Source of the DNA: Roseateles sp.
Lineage (GTDB): Bacteria > Pseudomonadota > Gammaproteobacteria > Burkholderiales > Burkholderiaceae_C
Reading direction: 5' to 3'
Assembly: GCA_019234295.1 (NCBI GenBank)
Contig: JAFALK010000048.1
Coordinates: 26,560-90,559, forward strand
DNA length: 64,000 nt
Under the pieces are notes generated by a model. It was not told the origin of the DNA and searched no databases. It was given only the letters and a program-made list of their open reading frames with translations. Made by a program: the position numbers and the translations under genes. Of this stretch, positions 40,334 through 50,653 are shown piece after piece. Position 1 is the first letter of the stretch. Each line of letters starts with the position of its first letter.

Positions 40334-43300
40334 ATGAGTGCACCCCAATCGGCGGCCCCCGGCCGCTTCAATGTCTCGCGCTGGGCGCTGGAACATCCGG
40401 CGCTGACGCGCTACCTCATGGTCGTACTCATGCTGATGGGCTGCGCGGCCTACTTCCAGCTTGGCCAGGACGAGGATCCGCCTTTCACCTTCCGCGTGAT
40501 GGTCGTGCAGGCCGCCTGGCCCGGCGCCACGGCCCAGCAGATGGCCGAGCAGGTGACCGACAAGATCGAGCGCACCCTGCAGGAGGCGCCCTACGCCGAC
40601 AAGATCCGCTCCTACACCAAGCCCGGTGTGTCAGTGACGCTCTTCCAGGTCAAGGACAACACGCCGCCCAAGGAGGTGACGGAGGTCTGGTACCAGGTGC
40701 GCAAACGCATCAACGACATGCGTTCCACGCTGCCCCAGGGCGTGTACGGCCCCTTTTTCAACGACGATTTCGGCGACGTCTACGGCTCCATCTACGCCCT
40801 CTCGGCTGACGGCTTTTCGAAAGAGGAACTGCGCCAGTGGGCCGAGCGTGCGCGCTCGCGCCTGCTCCAGGTGCCCGACGTGTCCAAGGTCATGCTCTTC
40901 GGCGTGCAGGACGAGCAGATCTACATCGAGGTCTCGCAAAGGCGACTGGCAGCCCTGGGGCTTGATTTCTCTCAGGTGATCAACCAACTGGGCGAGCAGA
41001 ACGCTGTCGAGGGCGCCGGGGTGCTCGATGCCGGAAGCGGCAATCTGCAGGTGCGCGTCCAGGGCCAGTTCAACTCGGTGGAAGAGCTGCGCGCCTTCCC
41101 GATCCGCGGCATCAATCCGACCACGGGGCAGGGCAGCAGTCTCAAGCTGGGCGACATTGCCGAGATCAAGCGCGCCTATGTGGACCCTGCCACCACCATG
41201 GTGCGCTACCAGGGCAAGGACGTGATCGCCCTGGGCGTGTCCATGGCCAAGGGCGGCGACATCATCGCGATGGGCAAGGCGCTCAGGAAGGCCGCAGATG
41301 AAGTCCGCGCCAGCCTGCCGGCCGGGGTGGAAATGGCCCAGGTACAGGACCAACCACAGGCGGTGGCTCACTCGGTCAACGAATTCGTGCGCGTCCTGGT
41401 GGAGGCCGTGGTCATTGTGCTGGCAGTCAGCTTCATCTCCCTGGGCTTGCACACCAAGCCGTTTCGCATCGACATCTGGCCGGGCATGGTCGTGGCCATC
41501 ACCATCCCGCTCGTGCTGGCGATCACCTTCGTCGTGATGTTCTATTGGGGCGTGGGCCTGCACAAGATCTCGCTCGGCTCGCTGATCGTGGCGCTCGGTC
41601 TGCTGGTGGACGACGCCATCATTGCGGTGGAGATGATGGTGCGCAAGCTCGAGGAGGGCTATGACAAGATGCGCGCCGCCACCTTCGCCTACGAGCTCAC
41701 GGCCATGCCCATGCTGACGGGCACGCTGATCACGGCGGTGGGCTTTCTGCCCATTGGCATGGCACGCTCGATGACTGGTGAGTACACCTTCGCGATCTTC
41801 GCCGTCACTGCGGCGGCGCTACTGATCTCCTGGCTGGTGTCGGTCTACTTCGTGCCCTACCTGGGCGCGTTGCTGCTCAAGACCAAGCCGGCCCATGCCG
41901 GCGAGGTGCACGAGCATTTCGACTCGCCCTTCTACAACACCTTCCGCAAGATCGTGGGCTGGTGCGTCGAGCACCGCTGGAAGACCATCGTCATGATGGT
42001 CCTGCTCTTCGTGCTGGGCCTCGGCGGCATGAAGCTCGTGCAGCAGCAGTTCTTCCCCGATTCGAGCCGGCCCGAGATTCTCGTGGACCTGTGGCTGCCG
42101 GAGGGCTCGACGATTGCGCAGAGCAAGGCGGTGGCCGAGCGTTTCGAGAAGCGCATCAGCCGTGAGCCGGGCATGGTTTCGGTCACGGCCTGGGTGGGCT
42201 CGGGTGTGCCGCGCTTCTACCTGCCGCTGGACAACATCTTCGAGCAGCCCAACGTCAGCCAGATGATCCTGCTGCCCAAGGATCTGGAAACTCGCGAAGC
42301 GCTGCGCAAGCGCCTGCCTGCGCTGCTGGCAGCCGAATTCCCCGAGATTCGCGGCCGCGTGAAGCTGCTGCCCAACGGGCCACCCGTGCCGTATCCCGTC
42401 CAGTTCCGCGTCGTCGGCGAGCGCGTCGAGACGGTGCGGGCCTGGGCCGACAAGACCAAGGACATCTTGCGCGCCAACCCGAACATGCGCGGCGTGAACG
42501 ACAACTGGAACGAACCCATCAAGGCGCTCAGGCTCGAGGTCGACCAAGACAAGGCGCGTGCGCTGGGCGTGACGAGTCAGAGCCTGGCGCGCTCGGCACA
42601 GACCCTGCTGTCGGGGTCCATCATTGGCCAGTACCGCGAGAACGACCGGCTCATCAACATCGTGCTGCGCCAGCCGCTCGAGGAACGCCAGGTCATCACC
42701 GACATCGCCAACGCCTACGTGCCCACGGCCACCGGCCGTGCGATTCCGCTCACGCAGATTGCCAAGGTCAACTTCGGCTGGGAGCCGGGCGTGCTGTGGC
42801 GCGAGGGTCGCAGCTACGCCGTGACGGTGCAGGGCGATGTGGCCGAAGGCCTCCAGGGCGCGACGGTGACTGCGGAGCTGTGGCCCCAGCTCAAGGCCTT
42901 GCAGGACCAGATGCCGCCCGGCTATTCGATCCAGATCGCAGGTGCCGTGGAGGAAAGCAGCAAGGGCCAGGGCGCCATCTTTGCCGGCGTGCCGGTGATG
43001 CTCTTCATCACCTTCACTCTGCTGATGCTGCAGTTGCAGAGCTTCTCACGGGCCATGCTGGTTTTCTTGACCGGCCCGCTGGGCATGGCCGGCGTGGCCA
43101 TGGCCCTGTTGGTCTTCAACAGGCCCTTCGGCTTCGTGGCTTTGCTCGGGGTGGTGGCCCTGATGGGCATGATCCAGCGCAACTCCGTGATCCTGATCGA
43201 CCAGATCGAGCAAGACCGCCGCCGTGGCGTGCCGACGTGGGACGCCATCATCGAGGCCGCAGTGCGGCGCTTCCGCCCCATCGTGCTGACGGCCGCTGCC

Positions 43301-43456
43301 GCCGTGCTGGCTATGGTGCCGCTGTCTCGCAGCGGCTTTTGGGGGCCGATGGCGGTGGCCATCATGGGAGGCCTGATCGTCGCCACGGCGCTGACGCTGC
43401 TGGCCTTGCCGGCCATGTACGCCGCCTGGTTCAGGGTCGAGAAGCCCAGGCGCTAG
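40334..43456 (+). CDS. RND efflux pump inner membrane transporter
   Basis: This 1040-residue AcrB/MmpL-like pump has twelve predicted membrane helices, two large periplasmic loops and the proton-relay Asp pair in ALGLLVDDAIIAVEMM. The N-terminal QDEDPPFTFRVMVVQAAWPGA is characteristic of a proteobacterial RND branch distinct from AcrB itself. The start at 40334 follows the adaptor stop by 10 bp. Substrate (drug, solvent or metal) cannot be told. No outer membrane gene follows; a tRNA gene lies downstream. Confidence 0.92.
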   Translation: MSAPQSAAPGRFNVSRWALEHPALTRYLMVVLMLMGCAAYFQLGQDEDPPFTFRVMVVQAAWPGATAQQMAEQVTDKIERTLQEAPYADKIRSYTKPGVSVTLFQVKDNTPPKEVTEVWYQVRKRINDMRSTLPQGVYGPFFNDDFGDVYGSIYALSADGFSKEELRQWAERARSRLLQVPDVSKVMLFGVQDEQIYIEVSQRRLAALGLDFSQVINQLGEQNAVEGAGVLDAGSGNLQVRVQGQFNSVEELRAFPIRGINPTTGQGSSLKLGDIAEIKRAYVDPATTMVRYQGKDVIALGVSMAKGGDIIAMGKALRKAADEVRASLPAGVEMAQVQDQPQAVAHSVNEFVRVLVEAVVIVLAVSFISLGLHTKPFRIDIWPGMVVAITIPLVLAITFVVMFYWGVGLHKISLGSLIVALGLLVDDAIIAVEMMVRKLEEGYDKMRAATFAYELTAMPMLTGTLITAVGFLPIGMARSMTGEYTFAIFAVTAAALLISWLVSVYFVPYLGALLLKTKPAHAGEVHEHFDSPFYNTFRKIVGWCVEHRWKTIVMMVLLFVLGLGGMKLVQQQFFPDSSRPEILVDLWLPEGSTIAQSKAVAERFEKRISREPGMVSVTAWVGSGVPRFYLPLDNIFEQPNVSQMILLPKDLETREALRKRLPALLAAEFPEIRGRVKLLPNGPPVPYPVQFRVVGERVETVRAWADKTKDILRANPNMRGVNDNWNEPIKALRLEVDQDKARALGVTSQSLARSAQTLLSGSIIGQYRENDRLINIVLRQPLEERQVITDIANAYVPTATGRAIPLTQIAKVNFGWEPGVLWREGRSYAVTVQGDVAEGLQGATVTAELWPQLKALQDQMPPGYSIQIAGAVEESSKGQGAIFAGVPVMLFITFTLLMLQLQSFSRAMLVFLTGPLGMAGVAMALLVFNRPFGFVALLGVVALMGMIQRNSVILIDQIEQDRRRGVPTWDAIIEAAVRRFRPIVLTAAAAVLAMVPLSRSGFWGPMAVAIMGGLIVATALTLLALPAMYAAWFRVEKPRR

Positions 43457-43585
43457 CGCGCGCGGCCCCGTGTTCGGGGCTCCGGGCTTGCCCCAGGGAC
43501 TGAGAAACGCGGGCGCGGCGGGCTACAATCTCCGGTTCGCATGAATACCACGGGCTCGGAGGGCGACTTCGGGCCCGAGCAAGCC

Positions 43586-43672
43586 GCGCGGGTGGCGAAA
43601 TTGGTAGACGCACCAGGTTTAGGTCCTGACGCCTTCACGGGCGTGCCGGTTCGAGTCCGGCCCCGCGCACCA
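43586..43672 (+). tRNA. tRNA-Leu(UAG)
   Basis: The 7-bp acceptor stem GCGCGGG/CCCGCGC, D-arm GGTGGCGAAATTGGTAGACG, anticodon loop TTTAGGT (anticodon TAG), long variable arm, T-arm GGTTCGAGTCC and an encoded CCA end are all present. A possible promoter -10 TACAAT lies at 43524-43529. It is the usual neighbour of tig in Burkholderiales. Confidence 0.95.
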
Positions 43673-43705
43673 CGAGTCTCTCCTTAGTTACCTTGAGTCT
43701 GCAAA

Positions 43706-45019
43706 ATGGCCGTTACCGTCGAAACCCTCGAAAAGCTCGAACGCCGCATCACGCTCACGCTGGCGGCCGCTGACATCAACAGCGAAGTCGAAACCCGTCT
43801 GAAGAAGCTCGCCCGCACCGTCAAGGCCGACGGCTTCCGCCCCGGCAAGGTGCCCATGAGCGTCGTCGCCCAGCGCTACGGCTACTCGGTGCAGTACGAA
43901 GTCGTCAACGACAAGCTCGGCCAGGCCTTCAACAGCGCCGCCAATGAGGCTCAGCTGCGCGTTGCCGGCGCTCCGCGCATCGAGCAAAAGAACGAAGCCG
44001 CCGAAGGCACGATGGCCTTCGACGCGACGTTCGAAATCTACCCGGAGGTCAAGATCGGTGATCTGGCTGCTGCAGAAGTGGAGCGTGTCAGCGCCGAGGT
44101 GACGGAGGAAGCCATCGACAAGACCGTCGAGATCCTGCGCAAGCAGCGTCGCACCTTCCAGCTGCGTGCTGCCGCCGAAGGCGCCGCCGCCGGCGACCGC
44201 GTGACCATCGACTTCGAAGGCAAGATCGACGGCGAGCCCTTCCAGGGCGGCAAGGCCGAAGGCTTCCAGTTCCTGATCGGCGAAGGCCAGATGCTCGAGC
44301 AGTTCGACCAGGCCGTGCGCGGCATGAAGGCCGGCGAGAGCAAGACATTCCCGCTGGCTTTCCCCGCCGACTACCACGGCCAGGATGTGGCCGGCAAGGA
44401 AGCTGACTTCCTCGTCACCGTCAAGAAGATCGAAGCCCAACACCTGCCCGAAGTGAATGAAGCCTTTGCCAAGGGCCTGGGCATCAAGGAAGGTTCGGTT
44501 GAAGGCCTGCGCGCTGACATCAAGAAGAACCTCGAGCGCGAGGTGAAGTTCCGCGTGCTCGCCCGCAACAAGGGTGCCGTGATGGACGCCCTGGTCGGCG
44601 TGTCCGAGCTCGAAGTGCCCAAGGCCCTCGTCGAAGGCGAGACCCAGCGCATGATCGAAGCTGCCCGCGAAGACCTCAAGAAGCGCGGTGTCAAGGATGC
44701 CGAGAAGGCCCCGATCCCCGCCGAAATCTTCCAGCCGCAAGCCGAGAAGCGCGTGCGCCTGGGCCTGGTGGTCGGCGAACTGGTTCGCTCGAACAATCTG
44801 CAAGCCAAGCCGGAGCAGTTGCAAGCTCACATCGAAGAGCTGTCGCAGAGCTACGAGAAGCCCGCCGAAGTGATGCGCTGGTACCTGTCGGACCGCGCCC
44901 GCATGGCCGAGGTCGAAGCCGTGGTCATCGAGAACAACGTGACCGACTTCGTGCTGGCCAAGGCCAAGATCAACGACAAGGCCCTGCCGTTCGACGAACT
45001 GATGGCCGCCGGCAACTGA
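43706..45019 (+). CDS. tig: Trigger factor
   Basis: This 437-residue ribosome-associated chaperone and prolyl isomerase has the ribosome-binding loop [16 protein letters not shown], a middle FKBP domain ([26 protein letters not shown] in pieces) and a long helical C-terminal arm. Length is as in the family. It heads tig-clpP-clpX-lon, the protein-quality cluster, and a terminator follows its stop. Confidence 0.96.
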   Translation: MAVTVETLEKLERRITLTLAAADINSEVETRLKKLARTVKADGFRPGKVPMSVVAQRYGYSVQYEVVNDKLGQAFNSAANEAQLRVAGAPRIEQKNEAAEGTMAFDATFEIYPEVKIGDLAAAEVERVSAEVTEEAIDKTVEILRKQRRTFQLRAAAEGAAAGDRVTIDFEGKIDGEPFQGGKAEGFQFLIGEGQMLEQFDQAVRGMKAGESKTFPLAFPADYHGQDVAGKEADFLVTVKKIEAQHLPEVNEAFAKGLGIKEGSVEGLRADIKKNLEREVKFRVLARNKGAVMDALVGVSELEVPKALVEGETQRMIEAAREDLKKRGVKDAEKAPIPAEIFQPQAEKRVRLGLVVGELVRSNNLQAKPEQLQAHIEELSQSYEKPAEVMRWYLSDRARMAEVEAVVIENNVTDFVLAKAKINDKALPFDELMAAGN

Positions 45020-45041
45020 TCGCCTGAGGGATTTTCCTCGT

Positions 45042-45069
45042 GGGGCTGCGCAATGCGCGGCCCCTTTTT
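45042..45069 (+). terminator. Terminator after tig
   Basis: GGGGCTGCGC (45042-45051) and GCGCGGCCCC (45055-45064) pair around AAT and are followed by five T. Confidence 0.85.
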
Positions 45070-45147
45070 GTTTGCCGACCGGGTGGCAGACCTTGTGGCG
45101 ACATAATCCATCCCCATTACAGACAGATTGAGTTGCAAGGAATTTCA

Positions 45148-45756
45148 ATGAGCGCGCTGGATACAAACAACCTGGGCCTCGTGCCCATGGTCATCGAGCA
45201 ATCGGGCCGCGGTGAGCGGGCCTACGACATCTACAGCCGCCTGCTGCGCGAGCGCATCGTCTTCCTCGTCGGCCCGGTCAACGACGCCGTGGCGAACCTG
45301 GTCGTCGCGCAGTTGCTGTTCCTGGAGAGCGAGAACCCGGACAAGGAGATCTCGCTGTACATCAACTCGCCCGGCGGCAGCGTGTCGGCCGGCATGTCGA
45401 TCTACGACACCATGCAGTTCATCAAGCCCGAGGTTTCGACCCTTTGCATGGGCATGGCGGCCAGCATGGGGGCCTTTTTGCTGACGGCCGGTGCCAAGGG
45501 CAAGCGCTTCGCGCTGCCTAACAGCAAGATCATGATCCACCAGCCCCTGGGCGGCGCCCAGGGTCAGGCCACGGACATCGAGATCCATGCCCGTGAGATT
45601 CTCAAGACCCGCGAGCAACTCAACCGCATCATGGCCGAGCGCACGGGCCAGAGCCTGGAGAAGATCCAGTCCGACACCGAGCGCGACTATTTCATGTCGG
45701 CGGACGAGGCCCAGGGCTACGGCCTGATCGACCAAGTGCTGGCCAAGCGCCCTTGA
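45148..45756 (+). CDS. clpP: ATP-dependent Clp protease proteolytic subunit
   Basis: This 202-residue serine peptidase of the ClpXP machine has the catalytic Ser in [12 protein letters not shown], His in MIHQPLGG and a later Asp. The start at 45148 has a CAAGGAA site; the first 15 residues are the usual processed propeptide. clpX follows after 127 bp, in which an inverted repeat is seen. Confidence 0.97.
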   Translation: MSALDTNNLGLVPMVIEQSGRGERAYDIYSRLLRERIVFLVGPVNDAVANLVVAQLLFLESENPDKEISLYINSPGGSVSAGMSIYDTMQFIKPEVSTLCMGMAASMGAFLLTAGAKGKRFALPNSKIMIHQPLGGAQGQATDIEIHAREILKTREQLNRIMAERTGQSLEKIQSDTERDYFMSADEAQGYGLIDQVLAKRP

Positions 45757-45787
45757 TCGCTGACCGGTCGAATACCGCACAAATATT

Positions 45788-45828
45788 GCCCGTTTGCAGG
45801 CCTTTTGACGAAAAGGCCCAGACGGGCG
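45788..45828. repeat. Nested inverted repeat between clpP and clpX
   Basis: GCCCGT (45788-45793) pairs with ACGGGC, and inside it GGCCTTTT pairs with AAAAGGCC around a GACG loop. There is no T-run, so it may be a weak terminator, processing site or pause site that sets the clpP:clpX ratio. Confidence 0.5.
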
Positions 45829-45883
45829 TTTGAACTATCATTCCCGACAGACGCCTTTCGTCTGAACCCGAGACAGCAGATCC

Positions 45884-47155
45884 ATGGCCGACAAAAAAGG
45901 CTCCTCCAGCGAAAAAGTTTTGTATTGCTCCTTCTGCGGCAAGAGCCAGCACGAGGTCAAGAAGCTGATCGCCGGTCCCTCCGTGTTCATCTGCGATGAA
46001 TGCATCGAGCTGTGCAACGACATCATCCGCGATGAGGTCCCGCCCGAGAGTCCCGCTGCGCGCTCGGTCAAATCGGGCGATCTGCCCGTGCCCAGCGAGA
46101 TCAAAGCCAGTCTCGACCAGTACGTGATTGGCCAGGACGTGGCCAAGCGCACGCTGGCCGTGGCTGTTTACAACCACTACAAGCGCCTGCGCCACATGGG
46201 CACGGTGAAGGACGGCGTGGAGCTCTCCAAGAGCAACATCCTCCTGATCGGCCCCACTGGCTCGGGCAAGACGCTGCTGGCGCAGACGCTGGCGCGCCTG
46301 CTCAACGTGCCCTTCGTGATTGCCGATGCAACGACACTCACCGAAGCCGGCTATGTGGGCGAGGACGTCGAGAACATCATCCAGAAGCTGCTGCAGAACT
46401 GCAATTACGACGTCGAGCGCGCGCAGCGCGGCATCGTCTACATCGACGAGATCGACAAGATCAGCCGCAAGGCCGACAACCCGTCCATCACGCGCGACGT
46501 GTCGGGCGAGGGCGTGCAGCAGGCGCTGCTCAAGCTGGTGGAAGGCACGATGGCTTCGGTACCCCCGCAGGGCGGGCGCAAACATCCGAACCAGGACTTT
46601 CTGCAGATCGACACGACCAACATCTTGTTCATCTGCGGCGGCGCTTTCGATGGCCTGGAAAAAGTCATCCAGAACCGCTCCGAGAAGTCCGGCATCGGCT
46701 TTGGTGCCACCGTGCGCAGCAAGAGTGAGAAGCGCGTCTCCGAGGTGTTCCGCGAGTGCGAGCCCGAAGACATCATCAAGTTCGGCCTGATCCCCGAGCT
46801 GGTCGGCCGCCTGCCGGTGGTCGCCACCCTGGGCGAGCTGACCGAAGACGCGCTGGTCCAGATCCTCACCGAGCCCAAGAATGCCCTGCTCAAGCAGTAC
46901 CAGCAACTGTTCTCCATGGACGGTGTCGAGCTAGAGATCCGTCCCTCGGCGCTGAGTGCCATTGCGAAGAAGGCCCTGGCCCGCAAGACCGGCGCGCGTG
47001 GCCTGCGCTCCATCATGGAGCAGTCGCTGATCGACACCATGTTCGAGCTGCCCGGGCTCGACGGCGTGGAAAAAGTCGTGCTGGACGAGCACAACATCGA
47101 GGAGGGCGCCAAACCCCTGCTCGTGTATCGCGAACAGCACAAGGCGAGCGCCTAA
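45884..47155 (+). CDS. clpX: ATP-dependent Clp protease ATP-binding subunit
   Basis: This 423-residue unfoldase has an N-terminal zinc domain (CSFCGKSQ...CDECIELC), Walker [12 protein letters not shown], Walker [10 protein letters not shown] and the LGF-type ClpP-docking region. It feeds substrates to ClpP encoded upstream. Length is normal and nothing is unusual. Confidence 0.97.
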   Translation: MADKKGSSSEKVLYCSFCGKSQHEVKKLIAGPSVFICDECIELCNDIIRDEVPPESPAARSVKSGDLPVPSEIKASLDQYVIGQDVAKRTLAVAVYNHYKRLRHMGTVKDGVELSKSNILLIGPTGSGKTLLAQTLARLLNVPFVIADATTLTEAGYVGEDVENIIQKLLQNCNYDVERAQRGIVYIDEIDKISRKADNPSITRDVSGEGVQQALLKLVEGTMASVPPQGGRKHPNQDFLQIDTTNILFICGGAFDGLEKVIQNRSEKSGIGFGATVRSKSEKRVSEVFRECEPEDIIKFGLIPELVGRLPVVATLGELTEDALVQILTEPKNALLKQYQQLFSMDGVELEIRPSALSAIAKKALARKTGARGLRSIMEQSLIDTMFELPGLDGVEKVVLDEHNIEEGAKPLLVYREQHKASA

Positions 47156-47272
47156 GGTCTGTTAGTGCTTCAATTGACGGCCAGCATCCTGCTCCCCCCG
47201 ACGACCCCGGCAGCTCGGCGTCTTGCATTTGTTGTCTCAGGCCGCATATCGGCTTGAGAAAGAGAGGTTTTC

Positions 47273-49681
47273 ATGTCCGGTCATCCCGTTCTGCCCGCTG
47301 AACCCATCACCCTGCCGCTGCTGCCGCTGCGAGACGTGGTGGTGTTCCCGCACATGGTGATTCCGCTGTTCGTGGGTCGCCCCAAGTCCATCAAAGCGCT
47401 GGAAGCCGCCATGGATGCCGGCCGCCAGATCATGCTGGTGGCGCAAAAGGCCGCCGGCAAGGACGAGCCCAAGCCCGAAGACATGTTCGAGGTCGGCTGC
47501 GTCTCCAGCATCCTGCAGATGCTCAAGCTCCCCGACGGCACGGTGAAGGTGCTCGTCGAGGGCCTGCAGCGTGCCACGACGCAAGAGATCACCGACGGCG
47601 AGGAACATTTCTCCGCCACGGTCCTGCCCATCCCGCCGGAAGTTGACACCAAGCCCGAAGTCGAGGCCCTGCGCCGCGCGGTGACGCAGCAGTTCGACCA
47701 ATACGTCAAGCTCAACAAGAAGATTCCGCCCGAGATCCTCACGAGCATCGGCGGCATCGACGAAGCCGGCCGCCTGGCCGACACCATCGCCGCTCACCTG
47801 CCGCTCAAGCTCGACGCCAAGCAGTCGGTGCTCGATCTGTCGGAAGTCTCCAAGCGCCTTGAGAAACTGCTCGACCTGCTCGAGCACGAGGTCGACATCC
47901 TGCAGGTGGAAAAGCGCATCCGCGGTCGCGTCAAGCGCCAGATGGAGAAGAGCCAGCGCGAGTACTACCTGAACGAGCAGGTCAAGGCCATCCAGAAGGA
48001 ACTCGGCGACGGTGAAGAGGGCGCCGATCTGGAAGAGCTGGACAAGAAGATCCAGGCCGCGCGCATGCCCAAGGAGGCGCGCAAGAAGGCCGATGCCGAG
48101 CTCAAGAAGCTCAAGCTCATGTCGCCCATGTCGGCCGAGGCCACCGTGGTGCGCAACTACATCGACACGCTGGTTGGTCTGCCCTGGAGCAAGAAGACCA
48201 AGATCAAGCACGACCTCTCCAACGCCGAGAACGTGCTCAACGAAGACCATTACGGCCTCGAGAAGGTCAAGGACCGCATCCTCGAGTACCTCGCGGTGCA
48301 GCAGCGCGTGGACAAGGTCAAGGCGCCGATCCTGTGCCTGGTCGGACCTCCGGGCGTGGGCAAGACCTCGCTGGGACAGTCGGTCGCGCGTGCCACGGGC
48401 CGCAAGTTCGTTCGTATGGCCCTTGGCGGTGTACGTGACGAGGCCGAGATCCGTGGCCATCGCCGCACCTATATCGGCTCCATGCCGGGCAAGGTGCTGC
48501 AGAGCCTGTCCAAGATTGGCACGCGAAATCCGCTCTTCCTGCTCGACGAGATCGACAAGCTGGGCATGGATTTCCGCGGCGACCCATCTTCGGCCCTGCT
48601 CGAAGTGCTGGATCCGGAGCAGAACCACACCTTCGGCGACCATTACATCGAGGTCGACTTCGACCTGTCCGACGTGATGTTCGTGGCGACCAGCAACTCG
48701 TTGAACATCCCGCCGGCACTGCTGGACCGCATGGAGGTCATCCGCCTCTCGGGCTACACGGAAGACGAGAAGGTCAACATCGCCCAGCGTTACTTGCTGC
48801 CCAAGCAGCGCAAGAACAATGGCGTGAAGGATGAGGAGATGGACGTCACCGAGTCGGCCATCCGCGGCATCATCCGCTACTACACGCGGGAAGCCGGCGT
48901 GCGTTCGCTCGAGCGCGAGATCTCCAAGGTCTGCCGCAAGGTCGTGAAGGGCCACCAGCTCAAGACCTACGAGGGCCAAGTCGTCGTCACCGAGGAGAAC
49001 CTCAACGAGTTCCTCGGCGTGCGCAAGTTCGACTTCGGCCGTGCCGAGAAGAAGAACCAGGTCGGCCAGGTCGTTGGCCTTGCGTGGACCGAGGTGGGCG
49101 GCGATCTGCTGACCATTGAGGCGACCGCCATGCCGGGTAAGGGCAACATCATCCGCACCGGCTCGCTGGGGGACGTGATGAAGGAGTCTGTCGAGGCCGC
49201 GCGCACCGTGGTGCGTTCGCGTGCCCGCCGCCTGGGCATCAAGGACGAGCTCTTCGAAAAGCGCGACGTTCACGTCCACGTACCCGATGGCGCCACGCCC
49301 AAGGACGGCCCGAGTGCGGGTGCGGCCATGACCACGGCCTTCGTCTCTGCGTTGACGGGCATTCCCGTGCGCGCCGACGTGGCCATGACGGGCGAGATCA
49401 CGCTGCGTGGCGAGGTGACGGCCATCGGCGGACTGAAGGAAAAGCTCCTGGCGGCGCACCGCGGCGGCATCAAGACCGTGATGATCCCGGAAGAGAACGT
49501 CAAGGACCTGCAGGACATCCCCGAGAACGTCAAGAACCAGCTCGAGATCGTGCCCGTGCGCTGGATCGATCGCGTGCTCGAGGTGGCGCTGGAATCGTTG
49601 CCCACGCCGCTACCCGAGGAAGAGGCTGTCGAGGCCCCGAAGGCTGAGGCCGCAGCTTCTGCATCGGCGGCCACGCACTGA
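47273..49681 (+). CDS. lon: Lon protease
   Basis: This 802-residue cytosolic ATP-dependent protease has the N-terminal LON substrate domain ([23 protein letters not shown]), Walker [12 protein letters not shown], and the catalytic dyad Ser in [11 protein letters not shown] and Lys in [12 protein letters not shown] strong AGAGAGG ribosome site lies before the ATG. The C-terminus has a short acidic/Ala tail. It completes tig-clpP-clpX-lon and precedes a tRNA cluster. Confidence 0.97.
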   Translation: MSGHPVLPAEPITLPLLPLRDVVVFPHMVIPLFVGRPKSIKALEAAMDAGRQIMLVAQKAAGKDEPKPEDMFEVGCVSSILQMLKLPDGTVKVLVEGLQRATTQEITDGEEHFSATVLPIPPEVDTKPEVEALRRAVTQQFDQYVKLNKKIPPEILTSIGGIDEAGRLADTIAAHLPLKLDAKQSVLDLSEVSKRLEKLLDLLEHEVDILQVEKRIRGRVKRQMEKSQREYYLNEQVKAIQKELGDGEEGADLEELDKKIQAARMPKEARKKADAELKKLKLMSPMSAEATVVRNYIDTLVGLPWSKKTKIKHDLSNAENVLNEDHYGLEKVKDRILEYLAVQQRVDKVKAPILCLVGPPGVGKTSLGQSVARATGRKFVRMALGGVRDEAEIRGHRRTYIGSMPGKVLQSLSKIGTRNPLFLLDEIDKLGMDFRGDPSSALLEVLDPEQNHTFGDHYIEVDFDLSDVMFVATSNSLNIPPALLDRMEVIRLSGYTEDEKVNIAQRYLLPKQRKNNGVKDEEMDVTESAIRGIIRYYTREAGVRSLEREISKVCRKVVKGHQLKTYEGQVVVTEENLNEFLGVRKFDFGRAEKKNQVGQVVGLAWTEVGGDLLTIEATAMPGKGNIIRTGSLGDVMKESVEAARTVVRSRARRLGIKDELFEKRDVHVHVPDGATPKDGPSAGAAMTTAFVSALTGIPVRADVAMTGEITLRGEVTAIGGLKEKLLAAHRGGIKTVMIPEENVKDLQDIPENVKNQLEIVPVRWIDRVLEVALESLPTPLPEEEAVEAPKAEAAASASAATH

Positions 49682-49684
49682 TTG

Positions 49685-49714
49685 TTGTCAGGGGGCGATT
49701 TTTCGGTATATACT
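49685..49714 (+). promoter_or_regulatory. Promoter of the tRNA cluster
   Basis: TTGTCA (49685-49690) and TATATA (49707-49712, 16-bp spacer) or TATACT (49709-49714, 18-bp spacer) form a good sigma-70 promoter about 55 bp before the first tRNA gene. Confidence 0.7.
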
Positions 49715-49765
49715 CTCAGCTTCAGCAGATCGGCAACGAAATGTGGCCAAGAAGCTGAGATCAGA

Positions 49766-49841
49766 GCGGGTGTAGCTCAGTTGGTAGAGCGCAACCTTGC
49801 CAAGGTTGAGGTCACGAGTTCGAGCCTCGTTACCCGCTCCA
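49766..49841 (+). tRNA. tRNA-Gly(GCC), copy 1
   Basis: 76 bases with acceptor GCGGGTG/TACCCGC, anticodon loop TTGCCAA (GCC), T-arm GAGTTCGAGCCTC and encoded CCA. It is identical to the two later copies. A GGGAAGCC/GGCTTCCC hairpin follows at 49853-49870. Confidence 0.95.
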
Positions 49842-49922
49842 GGCATATCGATGGGAAGCCCCGGCTTCCCATTTCTATCAGGGCTTCACCAAAGCTCTGA
49901 TAGCTCAAAATTTGATTTCGAA

Positions 49923-49996
49923 GGCGCGATAGCAAAGCGGTTATGCCCCGGATTGCAAATCCGGTCAGTCCGGTTCGACTCCGGATCGCGCCTCCA
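49923..49996 (+). tRNA. tRNA-Cys(GCA)
   Basis: 74 bases with acceptor GGCGCGA/TCGCGCC, anticodon loop TTGCAAA (GCA), T-arm CGGTTCGACTCCG and encoded CCA. Confidence 0.95.
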
Positions 49997-50005
49997 AGAG
50001 TCAAA

Positions 50006-50081
50006 GCGGGTGTAGCTCAGTTGGTAGAGCGCAACCTTGCCAAGGTTGAGGTCACGAGTTCGAGCCTCGTTACCCGCTCCA
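50006..50081 (+). tRNA. tRNA-Gly(GCC), copy 2
   Basis: Identical 76-base copy of the tRNA-Gly gene at 49766, with encoded CCA. Confidence 0.95.
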
Positions 50082-50130
50082 TGAAAACCGGTTCGCACCG
50101 GGCCTGACAGCACCAAACGTCAGGCGAAAT

Positions 50131-50206
50131 GCGGGTGTAGCTCAGTTGGTAGAGCGCAACCTTGCCAAGGTTGAGGTCACGAGTTCGAGCCTCGTTACCC
50201 GCTCCA
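50131..50206 (+). tRNA. tRNA-Gly(GCC), copy 3
   Basis: Third identical 76-base tRNA-Gly gene. The Gly-Cys-(Gly-Gly)-Leu order parallels glyW-cysT-leuZ of enterobacteria. Confidence 0.95.
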
Positions 50207-50212
50207 GTTGTT

Positions 50213-50244
50213 AAAAAAGGGAAGCCCATCGGCTTCCCTTTTTT
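50213..50244 (+). terminator. Hairpin terminator after the third tRNA-Gly
   Basis: GGGAAGCC (50219-50226) and GGCTTCCC (50231-50238) with flanking A6/T6 tracts form a terminator-like stem. It stands before the broken tRNA-Leu gene, so that gene probably had its own promoter or depended on read-through. Confidence 0.75.
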
Positions 50245-50284
50245 CTTGGCCCGTCGCGCCGATAATGCCCCGGCACGGCAGCCC

Positions 50285-50323
50285 GCCCGGGTGGTGAAAT
50301 TGGTAGACGCAGCGGACTTAAAA
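50285..50323 (+). pseudogene. Truncated tRNA-Leu(UAA), 5' half only
   Basis: The sequence begins as a tRNA-Leu: acceptor 5' strand GCCCGGG, D-arm TGGTGAAATTGGTAGACG, then CAGCGGACTTAAAA with anticodon TAA. At 50324 the match stops; the 3' anticodon strand, variable arm, T-arm and acceptor 3' strand are missing. The break just after the anticodon loop fits integration of a mobile element with crossover in the anticodon region. It marks the left boundary (attL) of the island to its right. Confidence 0.8.
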
Positions 50324-50398
50324 CCACACGAACTCAGGCCTAAAAAATAGCCTGTTTCATAGGACAGAGTGGCTCCAGTAGGGGCCGGTCTGCGTTGA

Positions 50399-50421
50399 GA
50401 TTTCCCGCAGTTTTCCCGCAT
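50399..50421 (-). repeat. Paired GCGGGAAA repeats near the island end
   Basis: On the minus strand GCGGGAAA occurs twice in direct orientation, 11 bp apart (forward TTCCC at 50402-50406 and 50413-50417). The arrangement is typical of arm-type integrase sites beside an attachment site. The same GGGAA core recurs in a phased block at 57462-57585. Confidence 0.5.
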
Positions 50422-50431
50422 TCTTTATGCG

Positions 50432-50516
50432 TGGTGCCCCGAGCGGGACTCGAACCCACACGCCTTTCAGCACGCGATTTTAAGTCGCGGGTGTCTACCG
50501 ATTTCACCATCGGGGC
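50432..50516 (-). tRNA. Complete tRNA-Leu(UAA) on the island side
   Basis: On the minus strand there is a full 85-base tRNA-Leu: acceptor GCCCCGA/TCGGGGC, D-arm TGGTGAAATCGGTAGACA, anticodon stem CGCGA/TCGCG around CTTAAAA (anticodon TAA), long variable arm, T-arm GTGGGTTCGAGTCCCGC and encoded CCA. It differs clearly in stems from the truncated plus-strand gene, so it is not simply an inverted copy. It should supply the UUA-decoding function lost from the broken gene. Confidence 0.95.
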
Positions 50517-50653
50517 AGCGAGACTCATTCTCCCATAGGCGTGGGAGCACGCCGCAAACCATCTGCGGCGGAACCGCTCGTGGCTCCCCGTTCTTCGAAG
50601 CAAGAATCGGGTTGGTGCACGACCGAGGAAGGTCTGACGAGAAGCGTAGCCCG

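Noticed and set aside
47237..49459. Minus-strand frame of 740 codons opposite lon
   Set aside because: Antisense shadow of an intact lon gene; no domain.
49766..50206. Three identical tRNA-Gly copies considered as an attachment-site duplication
   Set aside because: They are complete, in one cluster and spaced irregularly with short unique spacers; ordinary gene amplification explains them better than integration.
50017..50421. Minus-strand frame across tRNA genes
   Set aside because: It reads through two tRNA-Gly genes and the tRNA-Leu remnant; not a protein.
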